NCBI GenBank assembly: GCA_023078555.1
Contig: CM041203.1
Location: 2,757,481 to 2,821,480, forward strand
Length of the DNA stretch: 64,000 bases
DNA from: Ulva prolifera
Taxonomy: Eukaryota; Chlorophyta; Ulvophyceae; Ulvales; Ulvaceae
Direction: 5' to 3'
Positions 46,450 through 62,385 of this stretch are shown here, one piece after another; within the stretch, counting starts at the first letter, position 1, and every line of letters begins with the position of its first letter. The notes under the pieces were generated by a model. That model searched no databases. It was not told the origin of the DNA and saw nothing but the letters and a program-made list of their open reading frames with translations. A program made the translations under genes and the position numbers.

Positions 46450-48253
46450 AGCTGTGCACCAATGCATACTTTTCAAGGCAGCAGGCTGCACCAGGAAGGG
46501 CCCCTACACAGCGGGACACCGACAACGTCTTTGAATTTTTGAATGAATTCCAAAATCTAACATCCGCATGGCAGAGACCGCAGTGCGTCCTACCCGCTCT
46601 CTCCACGAGCATACACAAACGCAGACACTCCACCTACAAACACTTTGCGTACATGCATGTACTACACAGAAAGGCTGCAGTGCCTGCTACCGCAGCCCGC
46701 TGGCTTGCTAGGCTCTGAGCAGATGCACACCCTCTACACGGCAACCCTGCTGCAAGTGGCTTGAAAGCAGTCATGGCGCGCTGTGGCGATGTCCTGAGTT
46801 GTGCATAGTGCCTCTGGGCTACTGCCTTCCCTCTGTTGGTGCTTCATGGCCCTGCAGGGGGTGGCTCCCTACTTGCCAGCGCGTGCAGCAGTTGTGCTCG
46901 GCTTGTGACCGGCATCACTGCCCAGGCCCCTATGATATCATGGCTATCTTCTTCAAAGTTAACACTTAAGAACTCTTTGAATAGCAGTGGCTGACAAGGC
47001 GCATGTGTATACTGCCGACTTGATCCTCGAGGCACTAAGACTGACGCAAAGAGCATGCTGTTCAGTCCTGAAATACATTGGCCTTACTCGCTGGCCAGTG
47101 CTGGTGTAGCTCACATAGCTGCAAGGATCAGATTGCTTCCGCGCAACGCAGCCGTGCCCAGCTGCAGATCCACAAAGACTGCACAGTACTGTTTGTTGTA
47201 TGTTTTTCGCCCATGACTGCTTCTGAGATTGGGAATTGAATGCGACTGGTCGGAGGCAGCAATAAATATGTCCTTGTCAGCTGCGGCACATATACAAGAG
47301 GTGCCAATGTAGGTTGCTGTGTCGCAGCCAGCTATGAAGTCATGTGCCGGATACACCACCGATCACACTTAAAAACAGCTTATCCATCTGGTGGCGACCA
47401 AAGTGCAAAGTATCCGAGGCTCGTCCCGAAACGCATGTTTCGGGAACCCTGCAGGAGCTGGTCTCGGTGCACGGATGCTCTGGAGAGCAGGCCAGCGCCA
47501 AGTGCCACTGCAGGATAGCGCCAACTATATGTCATGAGTCATGACCCACACTTTACATTATGTACGGCTCCAGGAACAGTTTTGCATGCATACATCATCT
47601 GCAACACATGCTCTGGACAACAGCTGGCATCAGGGAAAAATGCAATACCTCACAGCGCACTCAGTTTGGTGCGATCCTGCACAAGGAAAACTGGGATATC
47701 TAATCTGCTCTAGGAATCAAGTCAGTGAACCCTGCAAGAGGTTTTGCTACGTTCTGTGCTCAGGTGTTTCCTGCCCACACGTACAGCATACAGCATCTAC
47801 AGCCACTGACCAACCTCAGTGCCAACAGCAACCAGTCTAAAGGGAGTGAACCCGATGCTGATCCTCACACCCCAGATTACAACAGCGGCCACTCTCCCGG
47901 CATCAAGGAACCCATGATGCTATTGTCCCATCCATGATACAAGTAAGCATGGAGCCCACCCGCAAACAGTGCAGGGTGTGCAGTGCCATCAACCATGTGC
48001 CAGGACGAGAGCTCACCCTCAGCCTTCACCATGCAAACGAGAAAGCTTCCCCTCTGCAAGTGCCACAGGTGTCTGTAGAGTGTCTCTGAGAGGCTCTCTG
48101 GTCGGGGCGTTACGGTAGTCCGCAGGCGCTGCTACCGTACTGGCGACTCCATGACGGTCCTGAAAGCAGTTGTACAATTGCAGGCTTGGACATGGACACC
48201 TGGCAAGTCCGCCTTGCACAGCCTGACGTCAGCAGTACACGGCAATGTGAGGC
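46450..48253. other. Unresolved region with protein-like minus-strand segments
   Basis: Three minus-strand segments read like real protein but could not be joined with confidence: 47877-48030 (WHMVDGTAHPALFAGG, YLYHGWDNSIMGSLMPGEW), 47111-47280 (DKDIFIAASDQSHSIPN, YCAVFVDLQLGTAALR) and 46844-47000 (PLLFKEFLSVNFEEDSHDII). A GTGAGC donor after SNLILAA is phase-compatible with an acceptor at 47021, joining the last two. They may form one gene of unknown family reading towards 46844. Confidence 0.35.
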
Positions 48254-49780
48254 TTAAGATGTAAAAGGCATGTGCACCTGTGATGTCTGTAGCATATGGG
48301 TGTCGCTTCGGAGGCCGCCGTTGCCCGGAGCTTGAATCAACCTGACCTCATTTTCACAGTCAGCCTTGCATGCCTCGACCGCCTCCTGTGCGGATTGATG
48401 ATGACCGGTTAGTACCGCTGTCGGTGGTCGAATCAGCAAGGTGGAACGCAGAGCGCGGCCATTTTAAGAATGTGTGGGTGCAGCACCTGCAGCCGATCCA
48501 GGCGCTTTTCCATGCCCCTCAGTGACCCTGTCACGTGCTCCTCAGCAGCAGCAGTGCACTCACTGCATGCAGACTGCAGCTGACATTCAAAGGAGGAGCA
48601 GCGACGCTGCATCTCTGCCTGTGCATCTTCTACACGTGTCTGCTCTGCCTGCAGCTGTTGCTTGAGGCCGTCGTTTTCCGCCTGCACCCAGTGTCTGTCG
48701 GATGAAGCCAACACGGCAATAGCATCAAGCCGCAGCTGCAGCCGTCCCATCAGAATGGGCGCATTGGCATGTCTCGCAATCTGGTGTGTTACACACCAAG
48801 AGCTCTTCCAATGTCGTTCGTGTTTCCCCGAACTGTTGACCTTGCATTGACTCGAGCTTGGTTCTCTCCAGAAGCGAGCGTAACTGCACAATTGATTGGT
48901 GGTGGCAGAGCTATCATGTGCATATTGTTTGAGCTCAGTGTTGGACTCAGCTTAGTTAATGCTTCAAACACATGAGAACATCAGACTGGCATGTTGTGGC
49001 ATCGCGGAAACTGGGACTGACCTGATCCATGCCTTCATCAACACCATCCGCACCCACATCTGAAACAGCCACAAGTAAGTCATCCGGAATGGACAGTGTG
49101 GTTGACAGGAGCAGCAAAACTGCACTGAAGCGCTGAAACTGCTCGTTCATCACTGCGTCTGTGGTGGCCAACTTGTCTGCCAGCACTTCTCTTTCTTCTA
49201 TATGCAGAGAACGCTCCTGAAGACACAGCATACTTGACTGAAGAGATTCCAAGCAGCTGTATCCGTGGGGTCGCTGGTTCCAAAAAAACTCTTGCAAGCT
49301 TAGCACTCCGCCCGCACGGCATGATGCCAATACGGCATGCCAAGCCAACGATGATGCAAATTGGTAAAGGGGAACAACAAGAAAACCCAAATGATAGAAG
49401 TCAATGTTTTCAATGGGTAAGCCAACCTGTTGCAGCCGCTCTATCTCATGCCACATTTCCAGCAATTGGGATTTGATCCTCGACAGCAAGTGGCCGGCAC
49501 TTTCTTCGGAGTGCAATCTCTGACCATCGGCAGAAGCATCCTCGTCTGGCACTGCAAGCTGCTGAAGTTGTGCAGTGATGTGGCCATACTCGCCCTGCAA
49601 GTCTTCAAGCTTGCGAGTGGTACCGCGCAGGGCTTGCTCCGTCTCAAACAGGCGCTCCTTCAGAAGGGGCATCTCATTTTCTATCACCTCGCTTGTCACG
49701 GGCTTGGGTTGCAGTGTTGTCTGCAAAGAAGCGCTGTGCTTTCGGACCACAATCGTTTTTCCTGTAACGCTGTTGGCCAT
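48254..49780 (-). CDS. Coiled-coil protein B, unknown family
   Basis: Exons 49427-49780, 49022-49237, 48487-48780 and 48254-48385, all phase 0, giving 331 residues. After a 30-residue N-terminus the protein is largely heptad-rich: ENEMPLLKERLFETEQALR, RKLEDLQGEYGHITAQL, IKSQLLEMWHEIERLQQ, and in exon 3 AENDGLKQQLQAEQTRVED. The linker in exon 2 is acidic (VGADGVDEGMD). The start ATG at 49780 follows an in-frame TGA directly, so translation begins here or the exon is entered by splicing after it. It lies only 102 bp downstream of the stop of coiled-coil gene A, an intron-sized gap; I found no phase-compatible strong splice joining them. No signal peptide or membrane helix. Function unknown; such proteins are often cytoskeletal or centriolar. 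Confidence 0.72.
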
Positions 49781-49882
49781 TCACACAGTACCACTGTGCT
49801 CATCAAGGCCTCCTTTGTCAGGTTGTTTCCTTGTGCAGTTTATTGATCTGTAATTGTACAGCCTGGCACAACAAGCACGAGA

Positions 49883-53930
<4,048 letters not shown>

Positions 53931-54446
53931 CGACCTAGACGCTATGTTACATGGTTGCTACGACTGTCAGTATGTCTATTCAAGAGCCGCATTTGAATAG
54001 GCAACCGTGTGAACACGCCCCGCAACATGCTTCGGACACGCGAGCAAACTCACTTCCACAACATCCCTCGATGTTGAAGTGCCGATGATTCGTCGTGCAC
54101 TAGCTCGGGGGTTCCGGCTGACTTCACTTGGACTGTGTTGTTGAATTGCGCGTCCCTCCTTGTTAACCATGCATGACCCGTGCAGCAGGCAGTACGCAAG
54201 GTGTACGGAACGAGGACCATTAAGACAGGCTGGCAAGCGCAGCCCAAGGAAATATTTGAATCAGCAGCTGGCGAATGACCCTTACCTGATTCGGGCCATT
54301 CAAATTGGGCCCCCCTATTCTTCTTGTGATCTTGGTGTTGACACACTTCATATCACACCTTGAATGTCCCGGTATGAGAAAGCACAGTAAGCTGCAATCA
54401 AAACACATGAATCGATAAATGGTTATCTAGAGCAAAGCCTTTGTAC
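53931..54446. other. Intergenic region, tandem genes
   Basis: Promoter side of coiled-coil gene A and 3' side of the ACBP-kelch gene. A minus-strand TGTAA motif (TTACA at 53946-53950) lies close to the next gene's start. No further gene seen. Confidence 0.45.
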
Positions 54447-57400
54447 TTACGCCCCAGATATGAAACCCCAAACACCTCCAGACTTCTTTTCACGTTCCGC
54501 CATCATCTGCTTGTATCTCCTCACCTCCAGCTCCAGCTCGTCCATGCCTTGCAGGCGTGACTTGAGCTCCGAAACCTCTACTTCGAGCCTGAACGCTTTA
54601 TCCTTCTCTGACGCCAGTGCAGCTTGCAGACTTTTTACTTCGCTCTCAGCCTGCGCATGCGACGTCTGCAGCTGTGACAGCTCGTCCCGTGTGAGGGCCA
54701 ACTCCTGCTGCATCGCCTCCTTTGTACGAGCTGCCTCCTCCAGCAGCGCAGTGGCCGTTTTCTGAATAGCTTCAGCCTTCTCTACGCCCACGGGTGATGC
54801 AGGCTGCCTCTGAGGCGATGCTGGCTGGATTTCAGGCACCCTGCACATGTTGGAACTTCAGAAACCGCATATCAACCAGTCCAGTAACACATAGGCCAAA
54901 CCACGCTGACCACGCACCTGTCCGCCGCTGCTGATGCACCTTCAGCAGCTGTCGGTGACGCTGCTCTCCTACCAGGCTTGAATGCAGACACCGCATTATG
55001 GTACACTCCATTGTAGCCACCAAACGCCACCAGCGCTCCGTATGCCGGAGCTGCAACGAGAGTTGCACCTTCGCACGCCAAGGCGGCCCGCGCATCAAAG
55101 GAGGCCACCCGCTCCCATGAAAGCTCGGAAACACCGAGCCGTACCAGGTCCAGCATGTACATGTCTGGGCAGCCTGCAGTGTTGTTTCCACCTCCCAGGA
55201 TGTACCATCGATTCCCAAGTAGCGCAGAACAGCACCCCGCGCGGGGAGACGGCTGCTGCCCGGAGACAGGAGGCTTCTCCCACTCATTCGTGACAGTGTC
55301 CAGCACCCAGACATCGTTGTGGCACTTGCCAACTGCGCCCCCCCCAAAGATGACAAAGTACCTGTACCCACCAGACTGGCTCAAGTCAACTGGCGAACAG
55401 CTTGCACCTTCACCTACCAGAGACGTCCTGTTGAACGAGTTCTTGCAGCTGTGGCCCATGCGGTATTGTAACATCCACTGCGTGCTGCGTGACCGACCCA
55501 GGTCGCTCCGAGATGTCAATGCCGACAACTGTCCTGCCGACGACAACTGTCCTGCTGACGACTGCCGGATCGGACAGGGCCAGTACATGGCCGTTCATGC
55601 TATATGTTGGGAACTGATGCCATGCAGCATGTACCAGATGCGTGTGCGTCTCTAGAACATCGAAACTGTACCTGTCTTGGTAGGCTGTGGCAGCCAGCGC
55701 AGTTCTGGGCTCTGGCCCCTGCTTCCCGTCGGCAGGCAGTTCAAGTTCAGACCATTCGTTGGTCATCAGGTCCAGCACCTTGACGCCGTGTTGCAGGCGC
55801 AGCCGGGCCCCCTCGCCTCCGAGAACATATGCCTGCAGCGCCGCAAGCGACAGTGGGCCACACGACCTGGTTGCACAGGCCGATGTGAATCGCAGACATA
55901 CACCTCACAGCTCCAGACACGCCATGTGGCCACATCGCCGGGCACACGCCCCGCAAGCAATAACAGGCTGATGTGCTGGCGTGCATATGACGTGACAGAC
56001 GAAGAGACACAGCATTTGTGGGAGACTGTGCACAGCATGCGAACCATCTGCCTCGACAGTGTGCGGGTTCACAGACATTGAAGGTAGATCGAACAAGTTC
56101 ATACATGCCGGCCATAGGACTGGAACACATCACACTAGGACCTCACCTTGTCACCAATGACAGCAGCCACGTGACTGCCACGCGCAGCTGGCACAGCACC
56201 AGAGCAGGGCAACACGCCCCATGTGTGCCGCGCCGGGTCCAACACCCGCACGACCAGTGGCGCAGACGGGTTGCCCTTTTGCGCCTTGGTATGGCCGCCA
56301 ATCAGAAGGGCCCGGCCGCGGTGCGGCAGTGCCACAGCTGCCGCACAGGCAGGGAAAACTGCAGCTGCGGCGCTGTCGGATGCGTCCTCCGGGGCGCTGC
56401 CGTTGGCCTCCTGGGCGAATGCGGTTGTTACGTCCGTCCATGTCAGCGTCTCGAGGTTCAGCTGCCACACATCTGAGAGATACCGCCCGCCTGCTGCACA
56501 ATCCTTGGCAGGCTCAGGACAAACACGCGGCCCCCAGGCTCCTCAAAGGCTACAGAGGTCAGGCGTACAGCATCATGGCAACCCCTCCGTTCCGGAGCCC
56601 GCAGTAGTGGGCTCACTGTTACTCGATGAACGTGGAATTGGGTTGGGTAATGGGCTGGGAGGACATGGATGGGGCAATCAGGAAGGGATGCGCACTGGTG
56701 TTACCGCCAAACAAGTACATGGTGCTACCGATGAGACAGCAGCTGTGCTCAAAGCGAGGGTGCGGGTGCTTCTCAGCAACTTCCACCCACGGCGAGCGCC
56801 ACACGTCATCGTCTGGAAGGCTACGCAGGCCCAGCCCTGCACCTGGTTGTTGCTGTGCTGTTCCATTGGCTTCCCCAGGCGCTACATGGGAGTACCAGTC
56901 CGGCTGCACAATGAAGTGATCCATCAGTGATGTGAGAGGCGGGTAGCACAGCATGACCTGCACTCGTATGTGCCTGATTCATAGGTGCTTTCCGCACCTC
57001 ATCCTCTTCCAGTGTCTTGACGAACAGGCGCATTGCCTCAGTCGTGTCCATATCTTGCAGCCCATGCCAAGCTTGCCATTTGGCCCTGTTTGTGACTTCC
57101 CAGCTATTCGGCTGTGGCTCGGTACATGCGCCATGGGCAGCTTGTGAGCTGAGTGCGTAGAGCAGGAGCTGTGTCTCGTTTGTCTGCAGCACAATCTGAT
57201 GCTGTTCCCGTGCCGCATCAGAAAGCTTAAGATTCAGCATCTGGCAAATGTGATATGGTCTGAGGTTCTACGGCACTGACTGTAATGCTTTGCAGGCATG
57301 CTTCACTACTGCAGTTTGACCAACCCATTGCAGCAGCCACAGCGAGCATACCGGCTGCTTGGCTTCCTTTGGCCAGTTGTAGTAAAACTCCAAAGCCGCT

Positions 57401-57640
57401 TTGTACTTGTCTGGGTACGGCAACTGGCACGGTACCTGTACAAAGAGGGCCCTCGCAAGTGATGTCCGCCTGCCGGCAGGCACGGAGTAACCTGCTGCAC
57501 GATATGCAACGATAAACTAGGTTCAAGACAGATCACAAGCTGTGAGGCATTCTGCGTGAAGGTGATCCCGGCTGAGACGCAAGTCCTCAGTGTTCGCAAG
57601 ACCAAACGAGAAGTCAATGCGACTTGGGACGTACTGTCAT
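54447..57640 (-). CDS. Acyl-CoA-binding protein with kelch repeats (ACBP4/5 type)
   Basis: Exons 57352-57435, 56998-57240, 56705-56957, 56147-56490, 55672-55832, 54918-55361 and 54447-54840; phases 0,0,1,0,2,2 close, giving 641 codons, plus a possible 6-base start exon 57635-57640 (Met-Thr, donor GTACGT). The acyl-CoA-binding domain has LPYPDKYKAALEFYYNW, TQLLLYALSSQAAHGAC, KWQAWHGLQ and TEAMRLFVKTLEEDE. Six kelch blades follow, each with a GG pair: YLFGGGRYLSDVWQL, ALLIGGHTKAQ, YVLGGEGARL, YFVIFGGGAVGKCHNDVWVL, WYILGGGNNT and VAFGGYNGVYHN. The end is a coiled coil closing with GGVWGFISG, nearly identical to the end of Arabidopsis ACBP4. Plant ACBP4/5 are cytosolic, bind oleoyl-CoA and may contact transcription factors through kelch. 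Confidence 0.93.
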
Positions 57641-59311
57641 TGCTCCGACGCTGCGTGACTGTCACAACCAGAACTTCAGCCACACAAGTCGGGTAAGAAT
57701 CCAGAGCAGTGTGCACACAGTGTTAGGCACCAGCGCTGCTGATCTCCTCAACTGCAAGCACAGTATTATTACATGTGCAGGTACGACATTGCAGCAGGGC
57801 TCAGGTGTCCACGATCAGCGATGTACACACGATAATGTATTATCTCAATGTCAATATTAACCTACTGCCGGCAGTGATGGCCCCGTGACCATGGCACGCT
57901 GGCACGCTGTCCTAGTTCACAGTCTCGAGAACCAGCGAGGTCTCGACCTGATGCACCTGCAGCTGTGCATGCATGAACCTGCGGCGGGCACCTCAGTCCC
58001 CAGCCTCGCAGAGAGGCCCAGATTTCGATGACAGACCGGGAGTCGAGCTTTTGCACGTCTAATCCGCCGGGCTTGGGGGGGAGAAAGACTGCATTACATG
58101 GTGCAGATGTGCATGCGTTACAAGGTGCAGAGAGGCAGCTAGGTTGCACCGCAGGCACCATACATGTAGTTACATACTGCAACCCACTCTTGTGCGTGAC
58201 GCGAGCGATGGCGGGTGCGTTAAAACAGGTTGCGGGTTGTGATCATGACCTGCTTGCTGCTTTCGCGGCGCTGCCTGCCTTGCCACCTTCATCCTTGAAA
58301 CACACTGCAACCCACTCACATCGAAGATGCCCAAACATCAAACAGTCCCAAGCCGCCTGGACCACCATGGCGCAGCCCAGCAACAAGACCCATGTACAGG
58401 ACGTCTCCCAGCTGAAGCTGAGCCTGACACTTGAATTTCCTTAGTTTACCACCATTTGCTGGCCCCCACCGCAAACACGCCCACACGCTCACACAAACAC
58501 CATGTCTATCTCCCAGAGGCGCCACACAATCGCACCCAGTTGCCTGCCCCACACGGATGCGAGGGGGGTGCCGCCAGGGAGAAGCATACGCTGAGAACTG
58601 TGCACAACGTATAGGGACCCGGCCACGTGGCCAATCGAATTGAACAGTGGTCGCTACATATATAAGCATGTGTGAGCAGCTAGGCAATTGATCGAATGTC
58701 ATGTATCACGGATCTGGACGCTTGGCAACACAGTCGCTATGGTCACCGGCACGAGCATGGCGACGACGGGATCGGCGGGGGGAAGCCGGTATACTTGGTA
58801 ATCCGCGGCCGCTAGCGCTGATGCGAAGTGCCGTCGATCATGAGCGGCGGATCCCGGGCCAAGATGCCGCGCAGGGCGCGAGCAGGCGCATCACCGCGGG
58901 CTGCGAGTCGCAACTTGAGGCCTGGGAATCGCAATGCACTCCAACCTCAGATTCGTCTGCAGATGTGATCACACTCTGATCGGCTGTGCTGGAGCGTCAC
59001 CCGTGTGGACGGGCTATCATCCGCGGCTCACATCAGGCAGTGATTATCTCGATAGATGGACGACGCGATTTCAGCACACAAACTTCAGCGGGGATGAAGC
59101 GTACAGCTAGATGCTGTGAGCTTGCTAGCTTGCAGTTGCAACGGTTTAGTAGCCTTCTCGAAGAGGCCTGCTCTCGGTCGGCAGGTTGCGGCTGTTGCCT
59201 CCCGTAAGCTCCATTACGACATCTGTCGAAGCATCTCTTGCGTGTGTAAATGGCCATCGCTTGGTTCAGCGCCCAACGACTCTGACTGCAACCTTCGACA
59301 TCACTCGCGGT
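57641..59311. other. Divergent intergenic region, ACBP-kelch / W-H motif gene
   Basis: About 1.7 kb between two divergent genes. A TATA-box-like CATATATAAG lies at about 58656-58665 on the plus strand, about 40 bp before an ATG whose open frame (58701-58979) lacks any domain and codon texture. Other open frames overlap each other on both strands. No gene I can support. Confidence 0.4.
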
Positions 59312-60565
59312 ATGGACTCTGTAACAAAAGTCGCGGAGCCATTTCGTCAAGCTTTGAAACGGCGCTTGGTGAACGCGGCAGAACAGGCCAATGGCGAGGA
59401 CGTTGAGCGGCATCTGAGCACCCTGGAGCACATGCTGGCGACTCAGTCGAATGATGTGATGGTAGATGGCACTGCCTTCAGCAGGGCAGGTATACCAGCA
59501 TGTTGAAAGCAGCCTGGTAGATGCAAAGGAGCCTGGCACATGCTGGAAGTGACATTTCGGTGTGTCATTCAGGAAACGGCGTTCAACAAGCACTGGAAGA
59601 GTTCATCCTGGACACTCGTGCATATGCGGACTACAGCTTGAAATTGGGGAGATTCTTGCACTATCAACCCAGTTCAGGGCCCACGCCACGGTCACTCGTG
59701 AACGAAGGTGCATCAGGTTGGATAGCCCGTCAGCTCAAGCTTCTTGAGGATCCTCAAATAATCTCACGGGTATCTCGTTGCTTGCCTGCTAGACCTGTTA
59801 CTTACAGAATGGGCCAAGCTGACAGGGATGCCCTAGTCCAGCGAATTTCTGCTCGCAAAAGGTGGCGCCAAACCCTTGTCGAAGTCTGGGTTGGGGAGAT
59901 GGAGCGTTTCTTGGCTATGAAGTCATTCATGCAGGACACTGATGCGTCCAAGCTGTCCCCGTCAGGTGCGTGTTCTAAGGCCTTCGCCACTCTCCGAGCG
60001 AATGATGTGCTAGTTATCAATGCCTGAACAGAGCGTCTGTGGTGGGCTGCCTGTATGCTGCATCGAGGCTAGGCTGGTGGTTTGCCTCGCTCACATCAGC
60101 ACCTGCTTCTGCTCTGCACCGTAGTGTTCATGCAGGTTATGTGGATGCAATGTGGCACGAGCTGATCCTGGTGTGTACCTTCTTTCATTTGATGTGCTGG
60201 CAAGCACCGTGGATGTGGCTCAGTGCCAACCTGAATCACTGGCTTTGCACTTCAGAACACGAGTGCAGGACACTTCACTCACAGTGCACAATTGTAAGTG
60301 AGCGCCTGCTGTCCATGACAGGTCATGTCAGCTCTACGTGCGTCTCAAAGCGAAGGTGTCATTGGAGCTGCAGGACACACGGCTGTATGACAAGCACTGC
60401 CATCTCCTGCTCGGAGAGTTTATACACCACAATCCTGACGGGGCAATGGACTCCTCCCGAGCGGAGCGCTACTCTCAGACTCTAGCCTGCTATCAACAGC
60501 TGTTTCAGCAGGAGCCTTGCATACTCGCATGGGAGACTGCAGAGGAGGCAAACGCTCATCAATGA
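59312..60565 (+). CDS. Small protein with two W/H-rich GRDP-like motifs
   Basis: Exons 59312-59489, 59573-59965, 60136-60170 and 60374-60565; phases 1,1,0 close, giving 265 residues. Exon 3 is only 35 bases. Joining exons 3 and 4 gives VDAMWHELIL directly before DTRLYDKHCHLLLGEFIHH, the pattern (VDxxWHEFIL-T-x2-Y...C...G-F-HH) of a domain I recall from bacterial and eukaryotic proteins related to glycine-rich-domain (GRDP/DUF1399-like) proteins. A degenerate copy lies earlier in exon 2: QQALEEFILDTRAYADYS then GRFLHY, lacking the Trp and one His. A competing splice using a GTAAGT donor at 60294 adds a 38-base exon but breaks this motif, so I rejected it as the main form. Biochemical role unknown; the conserved His/Cys/Trp set suggests metal or ligand binding. 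Confidence 0.72.
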
Positions 60566-62385
60566 AATCGCTCAACACGACATCAGATTCATTGAATCAG
60601 GACAATTCAGTGCTCAATGGCTCAGTTGCAGGTTTGCACCCTCAGACCTGTGTCCGATGGCAACCAGTGCCAATGGCCCCTCAGGTGAATTTGCCACCAG
60701 GCCTCCACTGTGTGTGGATCGCAGACCTGGTGCATCTGCTTACACAACTGTACGGCAAGGTGGGTGAGGTGACTTCGGTGCTTGTTTCCTGTGCAGCGTG
60801 GTCCTTCGCACCATTGCAAACCTCCAAAGCCACTGCCAGGCTCGCATCTACCTCTGTAATCTGTGTCTTTACGTGCGCACGGGCACCGCTGTGTTTGCAA
60901 GGACCAAGGCGACTTGCAGGCGCCGAACCGTCTGAGCATGGCTGATGTACAGTGCGCGCGTCAGCATGTCCTTGTTGAGCGGAGCATGGCCACATCGATG
61001 GGGATGAGTGTCACAGAAGAGTGAATGGACAGACGGCGAAACACGCAAAGTATCTCATGAAACAGACTACACAAGCAAAGCAAGCAACCAGCGTCTCAAA
61101 TGCAACCTGCATACAGCGGCTGTGAGTCCCATGCTGGGGCCACACACGTGTAAGCCCCGGTGGACGCCGGTGGATGCTTATGCTGATCCAGGCGAAGGGG
61201 ATGTGGAGAGCATCCCAGCAGCATGCTCGGCGTACACGCCCCTGCACGCTGCCTCTCGATATGTGCTGGACCAGCTTTCATGTGACCAGAGGAAGGCAGG
61301 ATTATACCTGATGCGGCGTCAACAGCGTCCCCGCGTCAGCAGCCTGCCTGGCGGGCTCCCACCCCGAGCGGGCGCAGCACCAAGCGCAACCCAGGTGTGG
61401 GCGTGTCACCATCGGCGCGGTGTGCCATGCGCGCCCAGAACTTGTCACAGCGGCAAGCACCGTCAGAGGATTCTGCTGCCGAGGCCATGATTCGCACAGC
61501 AGCATGTGTGAACAGGGCAAGGGCACACACCCGGCGCGTGTATGCCGGCACAAGCACTGCCACCAAAAATAGCTTAGGAGGAATCACTGGATGAGGTCTG
61601 GCATAGGCAGTTGTTCAGTGCCCGCACTTGGGGATTGCTTACTTTGGTTTGAGTAGCGACATGCTTTCTGCTGTCCGTGCAGGCGATTGCTGTTTCAGTA
61701 CAATATACTGAATTGTGCGAGAACCACGTGGCAATCTATTGCCACATTGCGGCGGACGTTGTGCGCCGTGTAGCTGCTTGTGCAGGACCTGCAAGTGCTG
61801 TGATATCAGGACTCATCTTGATCGAAGCGCACGCGGCGATACAGATAGACTGGTCACAGTGCAAATAGCTTATGCTGTGGCGTACGTCACAGGCTAGGGC
61901 TGGTTTGGGTGAGTAGAGCATGCATCCTGCTGCAGGGCTGGATCATCTGTTGCTGACTCCCAGCAATCGTATGATCTGATGGTGCTGTCCTGCAGGCCGT
62001 GTGCGCATGAGGGTCTGGCTGCGTCTGAGAGCTCGAATATCCAGTTGTGCTTTGTCTCCTGCCATGCTCAACGTATGCTCGGTGGCAGCTCTCGTTGACA
62101 GACGAGAACACAAGGAGACATGGAACGTCGAGGCATGTGCGGCGCGCCCTGGTGGCCACAACAGCGGCTAACACGCACCGCTTTCTTCCGAATTATCAGT
62201 GCCAGGCGTACACACGGTGACTGCGAATGTGTTGTTGTTTCCTATGTGGTGCGATATCAATGCCGATCGCGATAGTAGCGGCACAGGTGACCATGCTCGA
62301 CCAGGTCGAGACAGATACGCCACTCCAGACGGGCTGATAACCTCTGTTGCAACCTTTGCGGCCCTCAGACCTGATACGCGTCAAA
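60566..62385. other. Region without a resolved gene
   Basis: About 1.8 kb. One plus-strand segment, 61681-61868, follows a good acceptor (GTGCAG) and reads as plausible protein (AIAVSVQYTELCENHVAIYC, SGLILIEAHAAIQID) up to a stop, so a small gene may end there; I could not find partner exons. Another segment near 61196-61290 is weaker. The 5' part of the PSP-like gene may also lie here. Confidence 0.35.

Noticed and set aside
58656..58979. TATA-like box followed by an ATG and a 92-codon frame
   Set aside because: The ATG is only about 40 bp from the TATA box and the product has no domain or protein-like texture.
60256..60293. 38-base exon with a perfect GTAAGT donor in the W/H-motif gene
   Set aside because: Phases close, but it would separate VDAMWHELIL from DTRLYDKHC, which are contiguous in the family. 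It could be a minor isoform.
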